Source: Paragonimus westermani (Eukaryota > Platyhelminthes > Trematoda > Plagiorchiida > Troglotrematidae). Taken from it: a DNA stretch of 64,000 nt. Made by a program: the position numbers and the translations under genes. This document shows positions 23,315 to 35,784 of the stretch, piece after piece. The notes under the pieces are model-generated. The model ran no database searches. It was not told the DNA's origin and saw nothing but the letters and a program-made list of their open reading frames with translations. The stretch lies in the NCBI GenBank assembly GCA_008508345.1, contig QNGE01003551.1, positions 1 through 64,000 of the forward strand, given 5' to 3'. Within the stretch, counting starts at the first letter, position 1; every line of letters starts with the position of its first letter.

Positions 23315-23526
23315 ACCGGCCAGTTCAACTAGGCTCACAGAGTAGTGGTAGGAGAATTCTTGCTACTCAAAACTCGAGCGTTTTTACTTTGGCTTCGTTA
23401 TACAGTTTGTCTTCAGGGCTCACTGGATCGTTTGGAGGTCAAGATCACTTGCAGGATATTTACGAAACCTCCTCATTCGGAACACAGCGTCTTCTGCTGT
23501 ATCCACAATGTGTGACGCAACGATGA
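23315..23526 (+). CDS. Candidate terminal exon of the same unrecognised gene
   Basis: The intron 23114-23314 (201 nt) runs from GTACTA to CACCTCTTGTTAG. The exon completes the split codon of the previous exon and encodes about 69 residues rich in Ser, Gly and Leu (RPVQLGSQSSGRRILATQN, then SLYSLSSGLTGSFGGQ, and ending LLLYPQCVTQR) up to TGA. No membrane segment or known domain is visible. Such a Ser/Gly-rich end is common in disordered protein tails. A transposon 3' UTR begins only 170 bp beyond, so the gene's own 3' UTR must be short. Confidence 0.35.
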
Positions 23527-23697
23527 ATACACGATTAGGTTTCCGCACCGTGGGTCAACCAGTCTCATGAAACGACTGTTTACATAAAGTCACCTCAGGG
23601 CTAACTTGAAAAAAGGCACTCAGTGTCTCTGTCGAAAGATGAAGTCACTCATGAAATCCACGCTACAGTCCTGTCCAACAGACGTGCGATACACGGT

Positions 23698-24770
23698 TGT
23701 CGGTATCCGATTCGGATTAGACTGTCACAGTGACCGAAGCCAAAAAACGCATGCACTTAACCATCACCGCAATTGGTTTGCGCCGCACCTCTTCCGGTTC
23801 CACCCACACACCACAGATCCAGTGTAAACCCGAAGGAATAAGACTGAGAGGTGTGCCATTAGGGCTTTTGTGTCCAGCCGGCCAATGCTGGTTAGCCACT
23901 TGATTGGCTTATAAGGAAAGGAAACTTTTATCTCTCGGAAACTAAACAGAGAGAGGCTGAAATGACGAGATCTACACTGAGAAGAAAGATTTTCGAAGTG
24001 TAACACAAGGAGCATTGCAGTATAGGAGTGCAGGTTAGTGCATCACCGAGCAGATGAGAATGAAAAACGAAATTCTCATTGAACTACGAGAAGCCAGACA
24101 GACCATTCATCATACAATACACCAACAAAACCGAAGAAAAGAATGGATAGAAGACCACTGACACTCAAGTTTCTGAAAAGAAGAGCGGATTAATTGTTGG
24201 CCGATGCAGTCATTAACAGAGGTAGAATGGATACACTGATATGACCTACATGACCTGAGACTAACGTACTCTCCGTCTCTTCGCCGACAATGTACTATGA
24301 GTACGTCGGTGACCTACTAACCCCAAACGGCCAGCACATTTGCGGCCGCACACATCGCCACACCATATAGTCACGTCACCGCGACCTATGCCACCGATGG
24401 TTCCTTTGTGTACCGCACACTTCCGCTCGCGGCCGCGCAATAATTGCTCGTTGAACTTTCGGACACCAGCCCGAACCGTATTCCTCCAGTCCATCCGGTT
24501 CAACGCCAAATCATCTCAACATCTAAACTCAATGTTACAGCGTGGAAGACTTACCCGCACAACATGCTAGTATCTCCGCTTCTGACCACCAGGATTTCGC
24601 TCATCTGTTTTCAATTGTCTTTACAATAGCTGCTTCGGGATACGGTCATCGCCCATTCGACGAATGTTACCGAGCCAACGGAGCTGATTCAGCATCAGCA
24701 TGGCTTCCATCCCGATACACATGCGATACACACACACAATCTCTGTTTGCCGAATGCGATTTCCACGAAA
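23698..24770 (-). mobile_element. 5'-truncated RTE-like LINE (family A), C-terminus and 3' UTR
   Basis: Homologous to 11500-12400. Frame 24509-24261 on the minus strand reads DWRNTVRAGVRKFNEQLLRG and ends with CDVCGRKCAGRLGLVGHRRT, an H-containing zinc finger found at the C-terminus of these LINE proteins; the first cysteine reads CGDVCGRKC. The 3' UTR follows (24260-23698) and ends at TCGGATACCGACA. RT and endonuclease are absent, as is usual for 5'-truncated insertions. Confidence 0.75.
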
Positions 24771-26229
24771 TTTATCAACATTACTTTCGTCTACTGATAT
24801 CGTCTCTCAGTTAGATGACGTTTAACTTCTGGCAGTGTAGATAAGTGATACTGTTGGGCCCGTTAGCTTTTGTTGATGACCATCCTGCATAATTTCAACC
24901 GCCAGATGCATTGCAGTCGGAACACACGAATCCCGAATACCAAAATCTCTTACAGCGTCATTCAGGCATACGGTCGATATGAACCTATAGTCTCAGTGTT
25001 CCGTGATAATCTTCTGAAGAATAGTGTTAACATAGAGACCCCAAAGCATTCAACTACTCGTTTGGACACTTTGCCACAAGGCTTCTGTGGACATATCGCT
25101 GGAAGAGATATGTAGTAGTTTGAGATGTGCATTAGTAATCGCAACTGCACTTAACCCAAACCCATAGATAATTTCTGCGCAATGACAATAACACAGCGAA
25201 TGAGTTAACAAAATTGCAACGTAAGCCGGGACACGTACAAAATGAATATTCATACGAAACAACAAACAACAATAACGTAACTTCCGATCACGTATTACAG
25301 TTTTTACACAGATCACAGTTTATGTGATGAAGTTCTTCCCTGCGCCAGCTCAGTTGCAGATATCCCCACAGTAAACGAATTCAAACCTGAAACAGACTCA
25401 GAAACAGAATTTCCAGTACCACATCGTATATCTTTAATAGTGGATGAACTGTACACACTTCGATCACCATGTCTGTGGCAAAGAGAACCATGAAATAAGC
25501 GATTATTCGACAGGTACCTGCATCAAAATTGCGCAGTAATGTTCCACTGTTAGATCACAGTTCGCTGCCACGTTGAGAAACAACTCCAGTCGATTCCAGA
25601 CTAAATGTTCTCCTGTTTCCGTATGAGCATCAAAACTGTGAAGGCCTTCGTCGAGCCCAGAAACCGTGACCGCATTACGGGATATCGAAGTGCCTTTAGG
25701 GTACCTACAAAGTTCTCACCTGTTCCACCTGGTTGGGGATGTCTGAGTGCAGTAAACAGATGTTAGGAGTCTAATCCACTCAGCCATTCTTCCAACTTTC
25801 TTGCGGTAGAATAAATATAATTGTCGGTAACCAATGCACAAGAAAATCCGTCTCGACCGATCATCCTCCGAAATGCAGTAATTGCGAAGTGAGTGCACGA
25901 TGATGTCGTGAAGTGCATCTTTGGTCAACGCTGTTAGGAATCAAGCATGACTAGAGCATAACATTTGTCCAGAAGTGGATCACGACAGACCGTGTGCAAC
26001 TGCTCCCAAACTACACGTAACATCGGTCAAGGAACCCACTTGGATTGCTTGGAATAAATTCTGCGTAAACAGTTGACGCAACAGCGTGCCATTCTAGCAA
26101 TGCCAGCATCAATCTCCGGCTAATAACATGTCAAACGTGCCAATAACATCACTTTTTCTATAACTAGAATGCGAGTCACACAAAATTACTGAGCGAAGTG
26201 TAACACAAAATAGTTCTATCGTTTAAACC
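24771..26229. other. No firm assignment; possible Gypsy-2 continuation
   Basis: Minus-strand frames at 25930-25500 are protein-like in parts (WNRLELFLNVAANCDLTVEH), recalling Gag-type sequence, and would lie downstream of the Gypsy-2 RNase H. The match is too weak to call. A run of ten G lies at 26242-26251, just inside the next feature. Confidence 0.3.
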
Positions 26230-28020
26230 CACAACACGGTCGGGGGGGGGGTAAATGAAAGCCATTCACAATGAGTATACAGTTCCGGATAATTGCTTCT
26301 CACAGTTCCGTACCATGCCTTGGGTATGGCTGAAATAACAGAATTAAAATATTTTTTGTAGTCAGAATTCGGAGACGCACGATTTGCTGGTAACCAGTGA
26401 ACTGGAAGACAGAATTTCCAGTCTCTCCACAGCAAGTGTATCTGCGCAGGTGGCCGATATGTTGTATGCAATTGGACAGTGGATATCTGATGACATCCGA
26501 GTATGTTGAGAGGGCAGTGTTCCACCGTAAAACCATGGCTATTTAGTTATGATTACAAAATATGAACCTAAGAGGCATTTGTGGAAATGAGTGATAGCCT
26601 AGTAAACAGTGAGGGCCCCTCTTTAGGTTTGAGTATATCAACACTATAGTGGACCAAGATGTCTCGAAATACGCATGATTGAATAAATCTCTTGTTCCAG
26701 AACAACACCCATGACCACAATCACGCTAGACGGAAGCTTAGGAGAAACTGGTCGTTGAATGGCACTTGTGGCAAGAAAGTTTGGTAGACGATATAATGGA
26801 GTCTCATGAGTATCAATCCACATAAATTTGTTAGGGGATAAAGTCAGAAGAAGGGGTTCTATTATTCGAACAGAGTTTGGACAAACATGGGATTAATATA
26901 AACAGTCTTTAGAGAGGGGTAGTAGACAGAAATGCAAATCACTCAGCATCAGGTCAAAACCTGGTTGCATCAACTAAATATTGTAGAGCCGAAAAAACAA
27001 TTTAGAGGAACAATAAAAACCTTCAAAACTCAAGGACTGTCGAATAATTCAAACCGTCTGTTCTCACGAATACGTTTCGTAGAACCATGCACAATAATGT
27101 CATCCAAAAGATTGGCGTGGACAGTTTGTCACTTCTTGGAAAATTGACGCAGAAACATTCAATACAAAGGGTGAAATATTTAGTCTTGAAAAGTATGGAT
27201 GGAAAGTTTAGTACAGTTAGCAAGATGAACACACTGTTAAGGGAAATTTGCCAGAATGCTATTTTGAGATCAAGATTCCAAAAAGAACTCGGACAAACGG
27301 ATCGATGGAAGATGCCTTCTGGTCCCTCTGTCATACAAATTCTCTGAAGCAAACACTTGTGTGAAGTAACGCGGTGTTCGACCGTCATGTTTCAAGGGCA
27401 TTGCAATTAGAGTGACCCATATGTAGGATCCTACAGAAGTCAGTACTCCCTGTGCAGATAACTCAGACAATGAATTGCGGACAGGCTCACGGAGACTAAA
27501 TGTAATTATGCGCTTATTCATCAGAGCGGGTGTTCCTGCGGCGCCAAGGCAAACCGGCCGAATTCGCATACCACCGGACTTCTTTAAACACCCCAAAACC
27601 AGTTTGCGAGATCTGGTCTCAGAATGTTCAATGGACAATGCAATAGAAAACTTTAGAATCTTCATGCACACAAGACCAATAATGGACGGAATGGAATTAC
27701 TAGTGAGAACTGGGCATGTATAACTGCTCAACTGTGCATCTGTAAGTGAAATTTCGCAATTGCCGAAAATGGGTAAAACGTGCTCAGTAATAACTTTGAC
27801 AGAAATTTCGGTAGATCTCAAAGCAGCAAAAGGTTTAAGCTCCCTCGTACGGTTAACTGACACATAAAACTCACCACTGCCGGTCTCAGTAATAACGGAG
27901 TGTCTGTGACCACCGCTGTTGGCAAATGATATTCAGCGATCTTCAAGCAGAACGTACGCACCCGTGTCAATAGCCGTGAGAAAATGCCGCGTTTTCTAAC
28001 GTTCTTCCATATTTCCACAC
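26230..28020 (-). pseudogene. Ty3/Gypsy pol remnant: protease to integrase start (Gypsy-2)
   Basis: A decayed polyprotein in domain order on the minus strand. Protease at about 27895-27650: VITETGSGEF (canonical D-T-G-S), LKPFAALRSTEIS, then IIGLVCMKILKFS. RT from 27560: FSLREPVRNSLSELSAQGVL and SYIWVTLIAMPLKHDGRTPR; the catalytic box reads LLDDIIVHGSTKR at about 27080-27112. RNase H at about 26900-26600 includes VVLEQEIYS and GALTVY. The RNase H-integrase connector at 26530-26230 includes RWNTALSTYS and VISAIPKAWYGTVRSNYPEL. The element differs clearly from Gypsy-1. Stops and frameshifts make it non-functional. LTRs were not found. Confidence 0.8.
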
Positions 28021-28059
28021 GCAATGCATCAAATTAAAAAATCGGTTCAAGCAATCCTT

Positions 28060-28864
28060 GCCACCATCATCATAATCACCGTCGCAGACTATGGTTCTCA
28101 CTGACTTTTAGGTGCCACACAACCATGGGGAGGAAAGCAGATCCTGTACAGGATGGGAGAAGAAAGAAGGGGATGGGATGAGACCTAGCTAGTCAGAATA
28201 GCCAAGACTTCATTCAAGCATTCAGAATCAAGGTGCCAGCACATTTCAAACAAACAGCCGAGCTGTAGGTAGAAGTAAAGTGTCATCAGCAAGACAGCTT
28301 CCTTACGGCTTTCGCTGGCCCACATCAGTAAGTGAACTCACTTCACGGTCAAACAGGCCAAACAACAGCAACATTCACCCCACTGAGCCCGATTAGTCGC
28401 CATCTCAGGTAACGTCTCCAGCCACTGACTATGCGAGTCGCGAGCTCCCAGTCCGCTAGACGAACCCGACCTACAGTGGCTAATCCCTCGGCTAACCACT
28501 TCATTTCTCTGCACCACGTCATCATCTGTCCAACTCGCACCTCACGCCAGTCGGCCGCAGCGTCAGCAAGGAGTGCTCGCGGTGCCAGGCGACTAGCTCA
28601 CATCTTTAATACATGATCTAACCATCTATTTCTGTGCGAGTGTCAGGAGTGAACAAGAGTACCCAATTGACAATCACTACCAAACATGCACTTCCCAACT
28701 CGTTGGTTGCTTACTCGCTGGTGCCACCCGATACGTGCGATCGGACGCATAAATCGGTGGTCAAATACTCGTAGACGGTTCAGATCGTCTACCCTGAGTG
28801 GCCAGGTTTCGCTGCCGTAATACTGCGGCACAGCCCTCACTGTCGTCTCATATATACAACTCAT
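28060..28864 (-). pseudogene. LINE C-terminus and 3' UTR (family B)
   Basis: Frame 28864-28643 on the minus strand reads YGSETWPLRVDDLNRLRVFD and then IARIGWHQRVSNQRVG, the post-RT region of a LINE. Frame 28540-28349 reads RVGQMMTWCREMKWLAEGLA then VGRVRLADW and ends near SGVNVAVVW. The 3' UTR (28300-28060) ends in a GAT-type tail and matches 14945-15200. RT is absent, so the insertion is 5' truncated. Family B differs from family A in its C-terminal sequence. Confidence 0.75.
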
Positions 28865-31800
28865 ATATACACTTTAGCCTCAGGCAGATACCCCTCTGGC
28901 ACCAGATGTGTCAAAGATTAACCAACACCACACTAGCTTTAGAGATACGCGCTCCTGTTCCATACCCATCACCACAACCGACGCTCATGCAAATTCCCAA
29001 ATACACAGATCGGTCAACAACTCCATAACTTCATTATTCATCAATAAATCTACGCGATCACAACAACGTTGCAGAACCACTTTGCACTTTTAGACTACAA
29101 GGCACACTACGAAGTATTTGAGAGGCCACGAGATAGTGTCTAGCATCATTTGTGCTGTTCGAGAATTGTCAAACAACATCTTGTTGATATTACGTGAGGT
29201 GCAAAAATCGTAACTAATATCTTGCTCAAGAAGTCAGATGTAGCAAGTTGAAATACGCAATAGTATTCACAAATATGACAGACATAAATCTACGGCTGAT
29301 TTCCACGCAGTAGCAGTAGCAAATAAGCCGAAGAAATCGTGATTTGACTGTTATTATGTACAGAGTAATTATTCAACAGTGCCATCCTGGTTTTCTGAGG
29401 ATTACTTCACCAGTGCCGAAACGAGCAGGGAAATTCCATGCAATCTGTACATTTCGTATACTGAGGGATCTCCTTTTATTCGAGACGCGGTAGGGTCCAC
29501 AATAATCTCAAAACAGACGGAGGCCAATGGGGGTTTAGTACAATGTTAACATTCCATGCAAACGTTGGATGAGTTACCTAAGTGTCGTCCAGACTCATCG
29601 TGCACACAAGATCAAGTGACATCTCTCACTTCACACTTTGACAAGCAGACTAATCCGAGTGTGAAGAAAGTACGGAACAATAGCTTTCGTTATTCTCCCA
29701 TGAACAAAACTTTCCCATTTATCAGATTCAGCCCTTTGAACCACTTCGACTAGATTCGGGTTCAAAAATGGGTGCAAATGATGGGGGAAATTTAATCGAA
29801 TTTAACCGAGTTTCAGCTTTCAAACCTCGACACTCCCTTCAGACTACGTTGGTGTGAAAATATTGCGACAGATTGAATATCGTTATATAATCCTACAAGA
29901 AATCCATTGTGGTGTTTTCCATATGCGTTTGGCAATTTGCTGAACACAATCTCATCAGCTGCAGCCGAAATCGAAACAGTCAGCTCGTGTAAACAACCGT
30001 TGTAGAGTTGACAATAACTACGAGCCCTGTGTACCAGTACAGATAAAAAAGTGACTCCACATCGTGCTCTAATATGTCCAATATGCCTAGACAACGCCCA
30101 GTCATAGACTGCCAACAAACCTCAACCAACCAAGTGGTTGTTCGGTGTTCAGTCGTTTGAACTGATCACGTGACACATGTACGGTGTTGGGTCACCGAAG
30201 TTAATCTGGAATTAAACAGCCTGTTCTGTCTCAACCGTTTCCACATTGGATCGTTCAAATTTGGTTGCATTTATGCTTGAAATGCTGCCGGTCGGAATTG
30301 TCGCGTATCAAACCATAGTAAAGATGGAGTAGGACCGATGTCCACTGTATACAAATGGCTGCTCGTATAAACAATTGGGCAGACAAGTTGGAAAGCGATA
30401 TATGCATCAGGTGGAGAGTAGATGGATCGACTGTATGAAAAAATAGGTAACCTATTATTCACATCTTGATAATTTTGTGTTACAATTGTGTGAATCGTGC
30501 ATAGTACCAACACAGTTCTCTCAAGTCAGAGGCATGTGTCTCCATTCAGAAAAAATGGGCTTAGTTCGGGAATATGTTAACAGTGAGAAAGTATCCAAGG
30601 TACTTAACGCAAAATTCACTCCACAACTCGTCACCGGAATTACATTGGAAATGACCGTCCTCTACTCAACAGTGATAACGTGTGTAGGTTAATTGGATGA
30701 CCTCAGGTTAGTTCCTGTGACTGAATATACAATGGATGATTAGATTAAGTCGCCCCACCTGAAGCAGCCAGCAATTAGGACAGTCATATCCGGTTATCCA
30801 TGAATACCAATGCGAATACAATGCATCACACAATAGGTTGTGAATTGTCTTACCATTGTTCGCCATCGACTCGGAATGCGTTGGTTCGTATGCGTAGCTT
30901 CAATGCTGCGTAGCACATTACTCGACCCCGTCACTATCACATAAAGTGAACGACGCATATCACCCACATTTACCTCACCGTTGTACACGGTCAGAATGTA
31001 GCAGGATGAACACAATATAAAAAACGTTGTCGTGACTGAGCACCACGCAATTTTCTTGATTTGCCATCATAGGAACAGACCAGCTCATTATGTCTTTACC
31101 ATTCAGGTCAACGTAAGGACGCACTTTATCAAGAAAGAAACACATTCAGCTGATATTTCTCTAAACAGCCTCCGATGGAAGTAATAATTTGATCACAGTG
31201 GGGCCTAATCACCAGCATTCACGCGTATCACCAGGTAATTGCATAATAGTGGGTCTTGGAAACGGTATGGATCGAGACACGGTACTCTTAACTCAACGAC
31301 AGTGTTTTTACAGTTGTTGGATGGGGAGGCGACGGCTGACAGTTACCAGAATTCAAACAATTCCATGGAGAAATCATTTTTTGCAGAACTTTAAAACAAT
31401 GGGGACTTAGCTTTCTTATAACTAAACAAGTTTTTTCCTTCACTTCCAGCTAGCATGGCTTACTCAGGCGAACTTGGTGGTTATTCGATCGTTCCCGTTC
31501 TATCAGTCCATTGTCAGAGAATCGCGGTACCCGGATAACCTCGCACCGGATGTGTAAAGTGAGAAGTCAAACTGTCCCGTGAGACGCGAACTCAATTACG
31601 GTATTCGCAGCGCCGGGATTAAGTCACCACTAGGGTAAACCTCGAAGAATCATGTGAAGGAGGCTAGCCATTCTTATGACAGTTCCGGTGGATGAAGAAC
31701 AGATCTTCAATTAGCACATCACGCTAAGAGTTAATGCAGTCATGGAGTTCTTGCTGATTATTTTATCTACATGAATGATAGCCTGAGAAATATGCCATCT

Positions 31801-32021
31801 GCTTTGAGTACATACATATACACACAGGTTTCCGATTGTCTCCTGCCGTGCGTTACTACAAAAAAACCAATTATCGTGTGAAGTCTAATAGTAGCCACTG
31901 TCATTCGTTAACAGTCAGCCTCTGTTTATGCGGTTTGTCTTATGACGCCTTGATGAAAACCTATGTAATTGTATTGACTTGAGAAAGAATTATCGAAAAC
32001 AATTGTTCGTCACATCGTTAC
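28865..32021. other. No recognisable gene
   Basis: About 3.1 kb with no supported gene or repeat. A minus-strand segment near 29890-29960 (ADEIVFSKLPNAYGKHHNG) has an acceptor-like tract upstream, but it is isolated and short. The sequence runs into the assembly gap. Confidence 0.45.
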
Positions 32022-32567
32022 NNNNNNNNNNNNNNNNNNNNNNNNNNNNNNNNNNNNNNNNNNNNNNNNNNNNNNNNNNNNNNNNNNNNNNNNNNNNNNN
32101 NNNNNNNNNNNNNNNNNNNNNNNNNNNNNNNNNNNNNNNNNNNNNNNNNNNNNNNNNNNNNNNNNNNNNNNNNNNNNNNNNNNNNNNNNNNNNNNNNNNN
32201 NNNNNNNNNNNNNNNNNNNNNNNNNNNNNNNNNNNNNNNNNNNNNNNNNNNNNNNNNNNNNNNNNNNNNNNNNNNNNNNNNNNNNNNNNNNNNNNNNNNN
32301 NNNNNNNNNNNNNNNNNNNNNNNNNNNNNNNNNNNNNNNNNNNNNNNNNNNNNNNNNNNNNNNNNNNNNNNNNNNNNNNNNNNNNNNNNNNNNNNNNNNN
32401 NNNNNNNNNNNNNNNNNNNNNNNNNNNNNNNNNNNNNNNNNNNNNNNNNNNNNNNNNNNNNNNNNNNNNNNNNNNNNNNNNNNNNNNNNNNNNNNNNNNN
32501 NNNNNNNNNNNNNNNNNNNNNNNNNNNNNNNNNNNNNNNNNNNNNNNNNNNNNNNNNNNNNNNNNNN
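32022..32567. other. Assembly gap (546 N)
   Basis: All bases are N. The long frames that cross it are artefacts. Its right edge coincides exactly with the start of an inverted-repeat arm. Confidence 0.99.
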
Positions 32568-32660
32568 TCACGTCATGTGGTTTTAATCTTTAGTTCAGTC
32601 GCATCTGCACATGCCCATGTATCTGCATGCATTTTTAAAAGCTTACTTTGGCAACTGACC
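32568..32660 (+). repeat. Left arm of perfect 93-bp inverted repeat
   Basis: Begins at the first base after the gap (TCACGTCATGTGG) and is the exact reverse complement of 32884-32976 over 93 of 93 bases. The true arm may extend into the gap. The spacer of 223 bp is not repeated. Confidence 0.95.
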
Positions 32661-32883
32661 ATACGCGAACGTTCCACTTTTCACTTATGTAAGGCTGTAT
32701 AGGTTCAATAGATAGAATATGACAACGTGGTTCCAATTACTCGAGTGTACAGAAGCCGGTTTCTTGATGTACCAACAGACAGCTCACAACTCATCTGATG
32801 TCTGTTAATTTACAGAGGAATTTCACCACTTTCGTTTCGGGATTTTTGTGACCACACAGCTGAGGCGAACGGCAATACTGCCT

Positions 32884-32976
32884 GGTCAGTTGCCAAAGTA
32901 AGCTTTTAAAAATGCATGCAGATACATGGGCATGTGCAGATGCGACTGAACTAAAGATTAAAACCACATGACGTGA
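32884..32976 (-). repeat. Right arm of perfect 93-bp inverted repeat
   Basis: Starts GGTCAGTTGCCAAAG and ends CCACATGACGTGA. It is identical to the complement of the left arm, with no mismatch. Since every other repeat in this window is diverged, the identity suggests either a very recent event or an assembly or library artefact at the contig edge. Confidence 0.95.
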
Positions 32977-33679
32977 GGAGAAAATAAGTTGTGATAAATT
33001 GCTCGTTTGTCTTCTGGTGGTAACCTTGTTCTCTGCACCTTCCAAAGTATTGTTGTCAATCTTGTGAGAAACACCAACTACCTATGTGTGCCCGAATTAT
33101 ATATTAATTTATGGACTTACTGATCCCGTGCGTCTAAACCCTTTAGCGTTGTACTTGTTGATCCTGTATGAGATGGGTTCAAGTTGAGCAAATCTAAACG
33201 TTAGCTCTTTCATCGAATTGGCTACTATCCTGGACATCGACTAAGAAAATTCGGTTTCTATGCATCGCGCTACCGATTTAAGCCCATATCAGAAACCGCA
33301 TAACCTCAAACTATTAATAAGCTTCGTGTGCTTTCCGGATGTAATCCCATAGTCGCCGTTTCGTATCAAGTGTATTAGTTTTACTCATTGTATTTAACTG
33401 TCTATTTCACATGTATACATCGTGGTTCTAAGATTTTCATCAAAAACCTTTTAGTGGAGCTAAATCATCCATCTTTCTCCTCTGTTTAGACAACGATAGA
33501 CTTACAGGAACCACAGATTCTGTGGGGGTGACGCGCCTATTTTTGCATGTAGACACAGTTCTGTGTGATCACATGAACATTCATCCTATGACGTTTTCAT
33601 CGCTTAACCAAAAACAGCATTGGAGGTTATTTACAATTGGGCAAGGAAATCGGGACAACGGATTTTTGAGTCAAAATAT
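32977..33679. other. No recognisable gene
   Basis: A+T-rich stretch with no supported gene. If Gypsy-3 once extended upstream, its RT is not detectable here. Confidence 0.45.
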
Positions 33680-33760
33680 TACACCACTAACGTATGTGGG
33701 ACGTCGTTTGAGTCACAGACTGATCACAAACCACTGATTTCATTGTTGTTTTCCTTGTTG
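33680..33760 (+). pseudogene. Gypsy-3 RNase H scrap
   Basis: Reading frames meeting near 33717 give YVGRRLS followed in another frame by SQTDHKPLISLL, which matches the T-D-H-K-P-L box of Gypsy RNase H. It is short, but it lies 700 bp upstream of an integrase remnant in the same orientation, as expected for a Gypsy pol gene. Confidence 0.45.
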
Positions 33761-34419
33761 TTGCTGTTGTTACTGTTTGTGGACAATGTCTTTCGATAGA
33801 AGCTTACTCTAACAACACAAATTAGGTACTAACTCTAAGTGTTTGCTATTAGCAGATTTCCTTCATTCATGAGGTACTGGACTGTAGCGCTGACGAGGTA
33901 GGCTATTTAACGTGAATCTAACATGAATCCCATGGGAATCTGGAAACGATATTTAACAACTGCCGAGACGTCTAATGGAATGTACCCACTATCCGAATTG
34001 TTTCATTTGATACAAAATCCAGACACGAAACACTCGAACAATGCTATCATCCGCCGGGTGACAAATTATCATACCACATTCACAACACCTAAGTGACATC
34101 TAACTATCGCGTGGCTATTTGTGAAAGCAGCTGAGTTACACTTCCACACAACATGTCCAAATGAACTGAGACTGGTTGATGTCTGTGCGTTCCGTGGATC
34201 CCGATTGATCTGTCAACGTGGAGTCCGCCCTCAAGTTGCAAACGAGTTATATTGTGTTTGCTCGCTTGTGGTTCGAGTGATGATGACAGAATGAGAGTAT
34301 TGCTAGTGATCAAAAATATGAGTACGATAGTAGAAAACCTGTTGAAATCGCAATGTTTATCGGACACATGTGCGATATACCACATCTGGTCAAGCGTACC
34401 CACGGATTCGATCTGATGA

Positions 34420-34990
34420 GTGATCGGGGCGCATCCATGTCGATCACGTTGATGCCCAACCTAACTGGATGGATGTGTATTGGGTGTCACAGAGCAGAGC
34501 ACTGGAAACTATCGGAATAATGTACTCACCATGTGTTATATCTGGCTGCGTGGAAACTAGTTCTACTGACGAGGACTCATCGTTTATCAGCGGGGAACTA
34601 GAGTGGTTCACAGCCATCAATGGAGCCCAACGTGTCTGTTTAATCCCGTATTACCCTAATTTGAGTCGTGTAGCTGAACGCGTATGGAAAACTGTTGGGT
34701 GGTTATTGGCAGACTATCGCTATATGAACAGTGCGGTCGTCTAGTATTCACCTACAGCTCATTGTTGATTGGAAGAACAAGGGAATCCACGGCAGAACCA
34801 GTGTTTAGGAGAAACCTCAAATAACCTGATTGCATTTGTTAGTTCTTAATCTCAGAATTCAGATGGAACCACAACAGTGGACCGTGGATTCGGTGATTAT
34901 GCGGTCCAGCTAGTAATTTGGGAATGGGATTCGGTGTGCAACCACTTTCTCTATGGGGACGTGCAGGTAACCTACATCAATAATGATGTC
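34420..34990 (+). pseudogene. Ty3/Gypsy integrase remnant (Gypsy-3)
   Basis: Plus-strand frame 34469-34741, open upstream to about 34427, reads RIHVDHVDAQPNWMDVYWVS, then SSFISGELEWFTAINGAQRV and LIPYYPNLSRVAERVWKTV. This is the retroviral-type integrase core: the first catalytic aspartate lies in H-V-D, the second would be in the T-D-N-G motif (here TDEDSS), and the P-Y-Y-P-N-x-x-x-x-A-E-R-V box carries the glutamate region. After a stop at 34742 another frame continues with SLLIGRTRESTAEPVFRRNL and a C-terminal segment to about 34990. A short deletion follows H-V-D. The copy is inactive. Confidence 0.75.
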
Positions 34991-35784
34991 TGCTGAAAAC
35001 CAAAATGAATTACATTTGTTTAATGATCATCCTGCATGTCAAAATCATTGTCAAATTTGCAAACGAGGTGTTGTTCTACCGAATGAAATGTAGGTAACAC
35101 AACCATTGAACACATGCCAGAAGACGGATACAACGGCTAGTGAACTGGAGCAGATGACCGATGGGGTTATTCTACGGTATTCATGTCATATCTGGATTCC
35201 AAATTTAGTGGGAAATGCAAAATTCACTGTACTGTCATTGTCATGTTCGGCTGATCCAGCCACATACTGAGTGAACAATATTGATGATCGACAGACTCAC
35301 TCACACGCGTTTCGCATGACCATTTAGACTGTTCAGACATCCGCCAAGCTCGGTGATGTTCGCACTTGTTTCTCGTACTACTGGACAAACGAACCCATCT
35401 GAGCACAGGCTTTTCAAGCAAATTCTCATCGAGCCTAAACTCTATAACTGCTCAATTAACTGTGAATCACTTTTTCCAAATGTGCACTGGCAATCATTCG
35501 CTTTGCACGCATCTTCATTCCTCATGACTTCCTAATACGATGTTAAATTTGTGAGATACAGGGATGTCTAATAGTATTTCTACAAGCAATTATTCATGCA
35601 CCAAATACACCGACCATGTTATAACGTTTAGTTTACCCGGAGACGCACAGGTCTGTCACGAACTCAGGGATACTTTCAAGTTCCAGATCAACGTCCCGAC
35701 ATTTTCATGCATTATTCAGAAATCTAAGTGATAACATTCAATTATTGAACCACCTTTGTTCTGCAGTTTCGATGTGCAGTTTTG
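34991..35784. other. No recognisable gene
   Basis: No open frame above 66 codons and no repeat recognised. It may contain the decayed 3' LTR of Gypsy-3, but no second LTR is available for comparison. Confidence 0.4.

Noticed and set aside
27270..27863. The 197-codon minus frame as a host gene
   Set aside because: It carries Gypsy protease and RT motifs and is continued by other broken frames of the same element.
31979..32593. Open frames of about 200 codons on both strands
   Set aside because: They consist almost wholly of the N gap.
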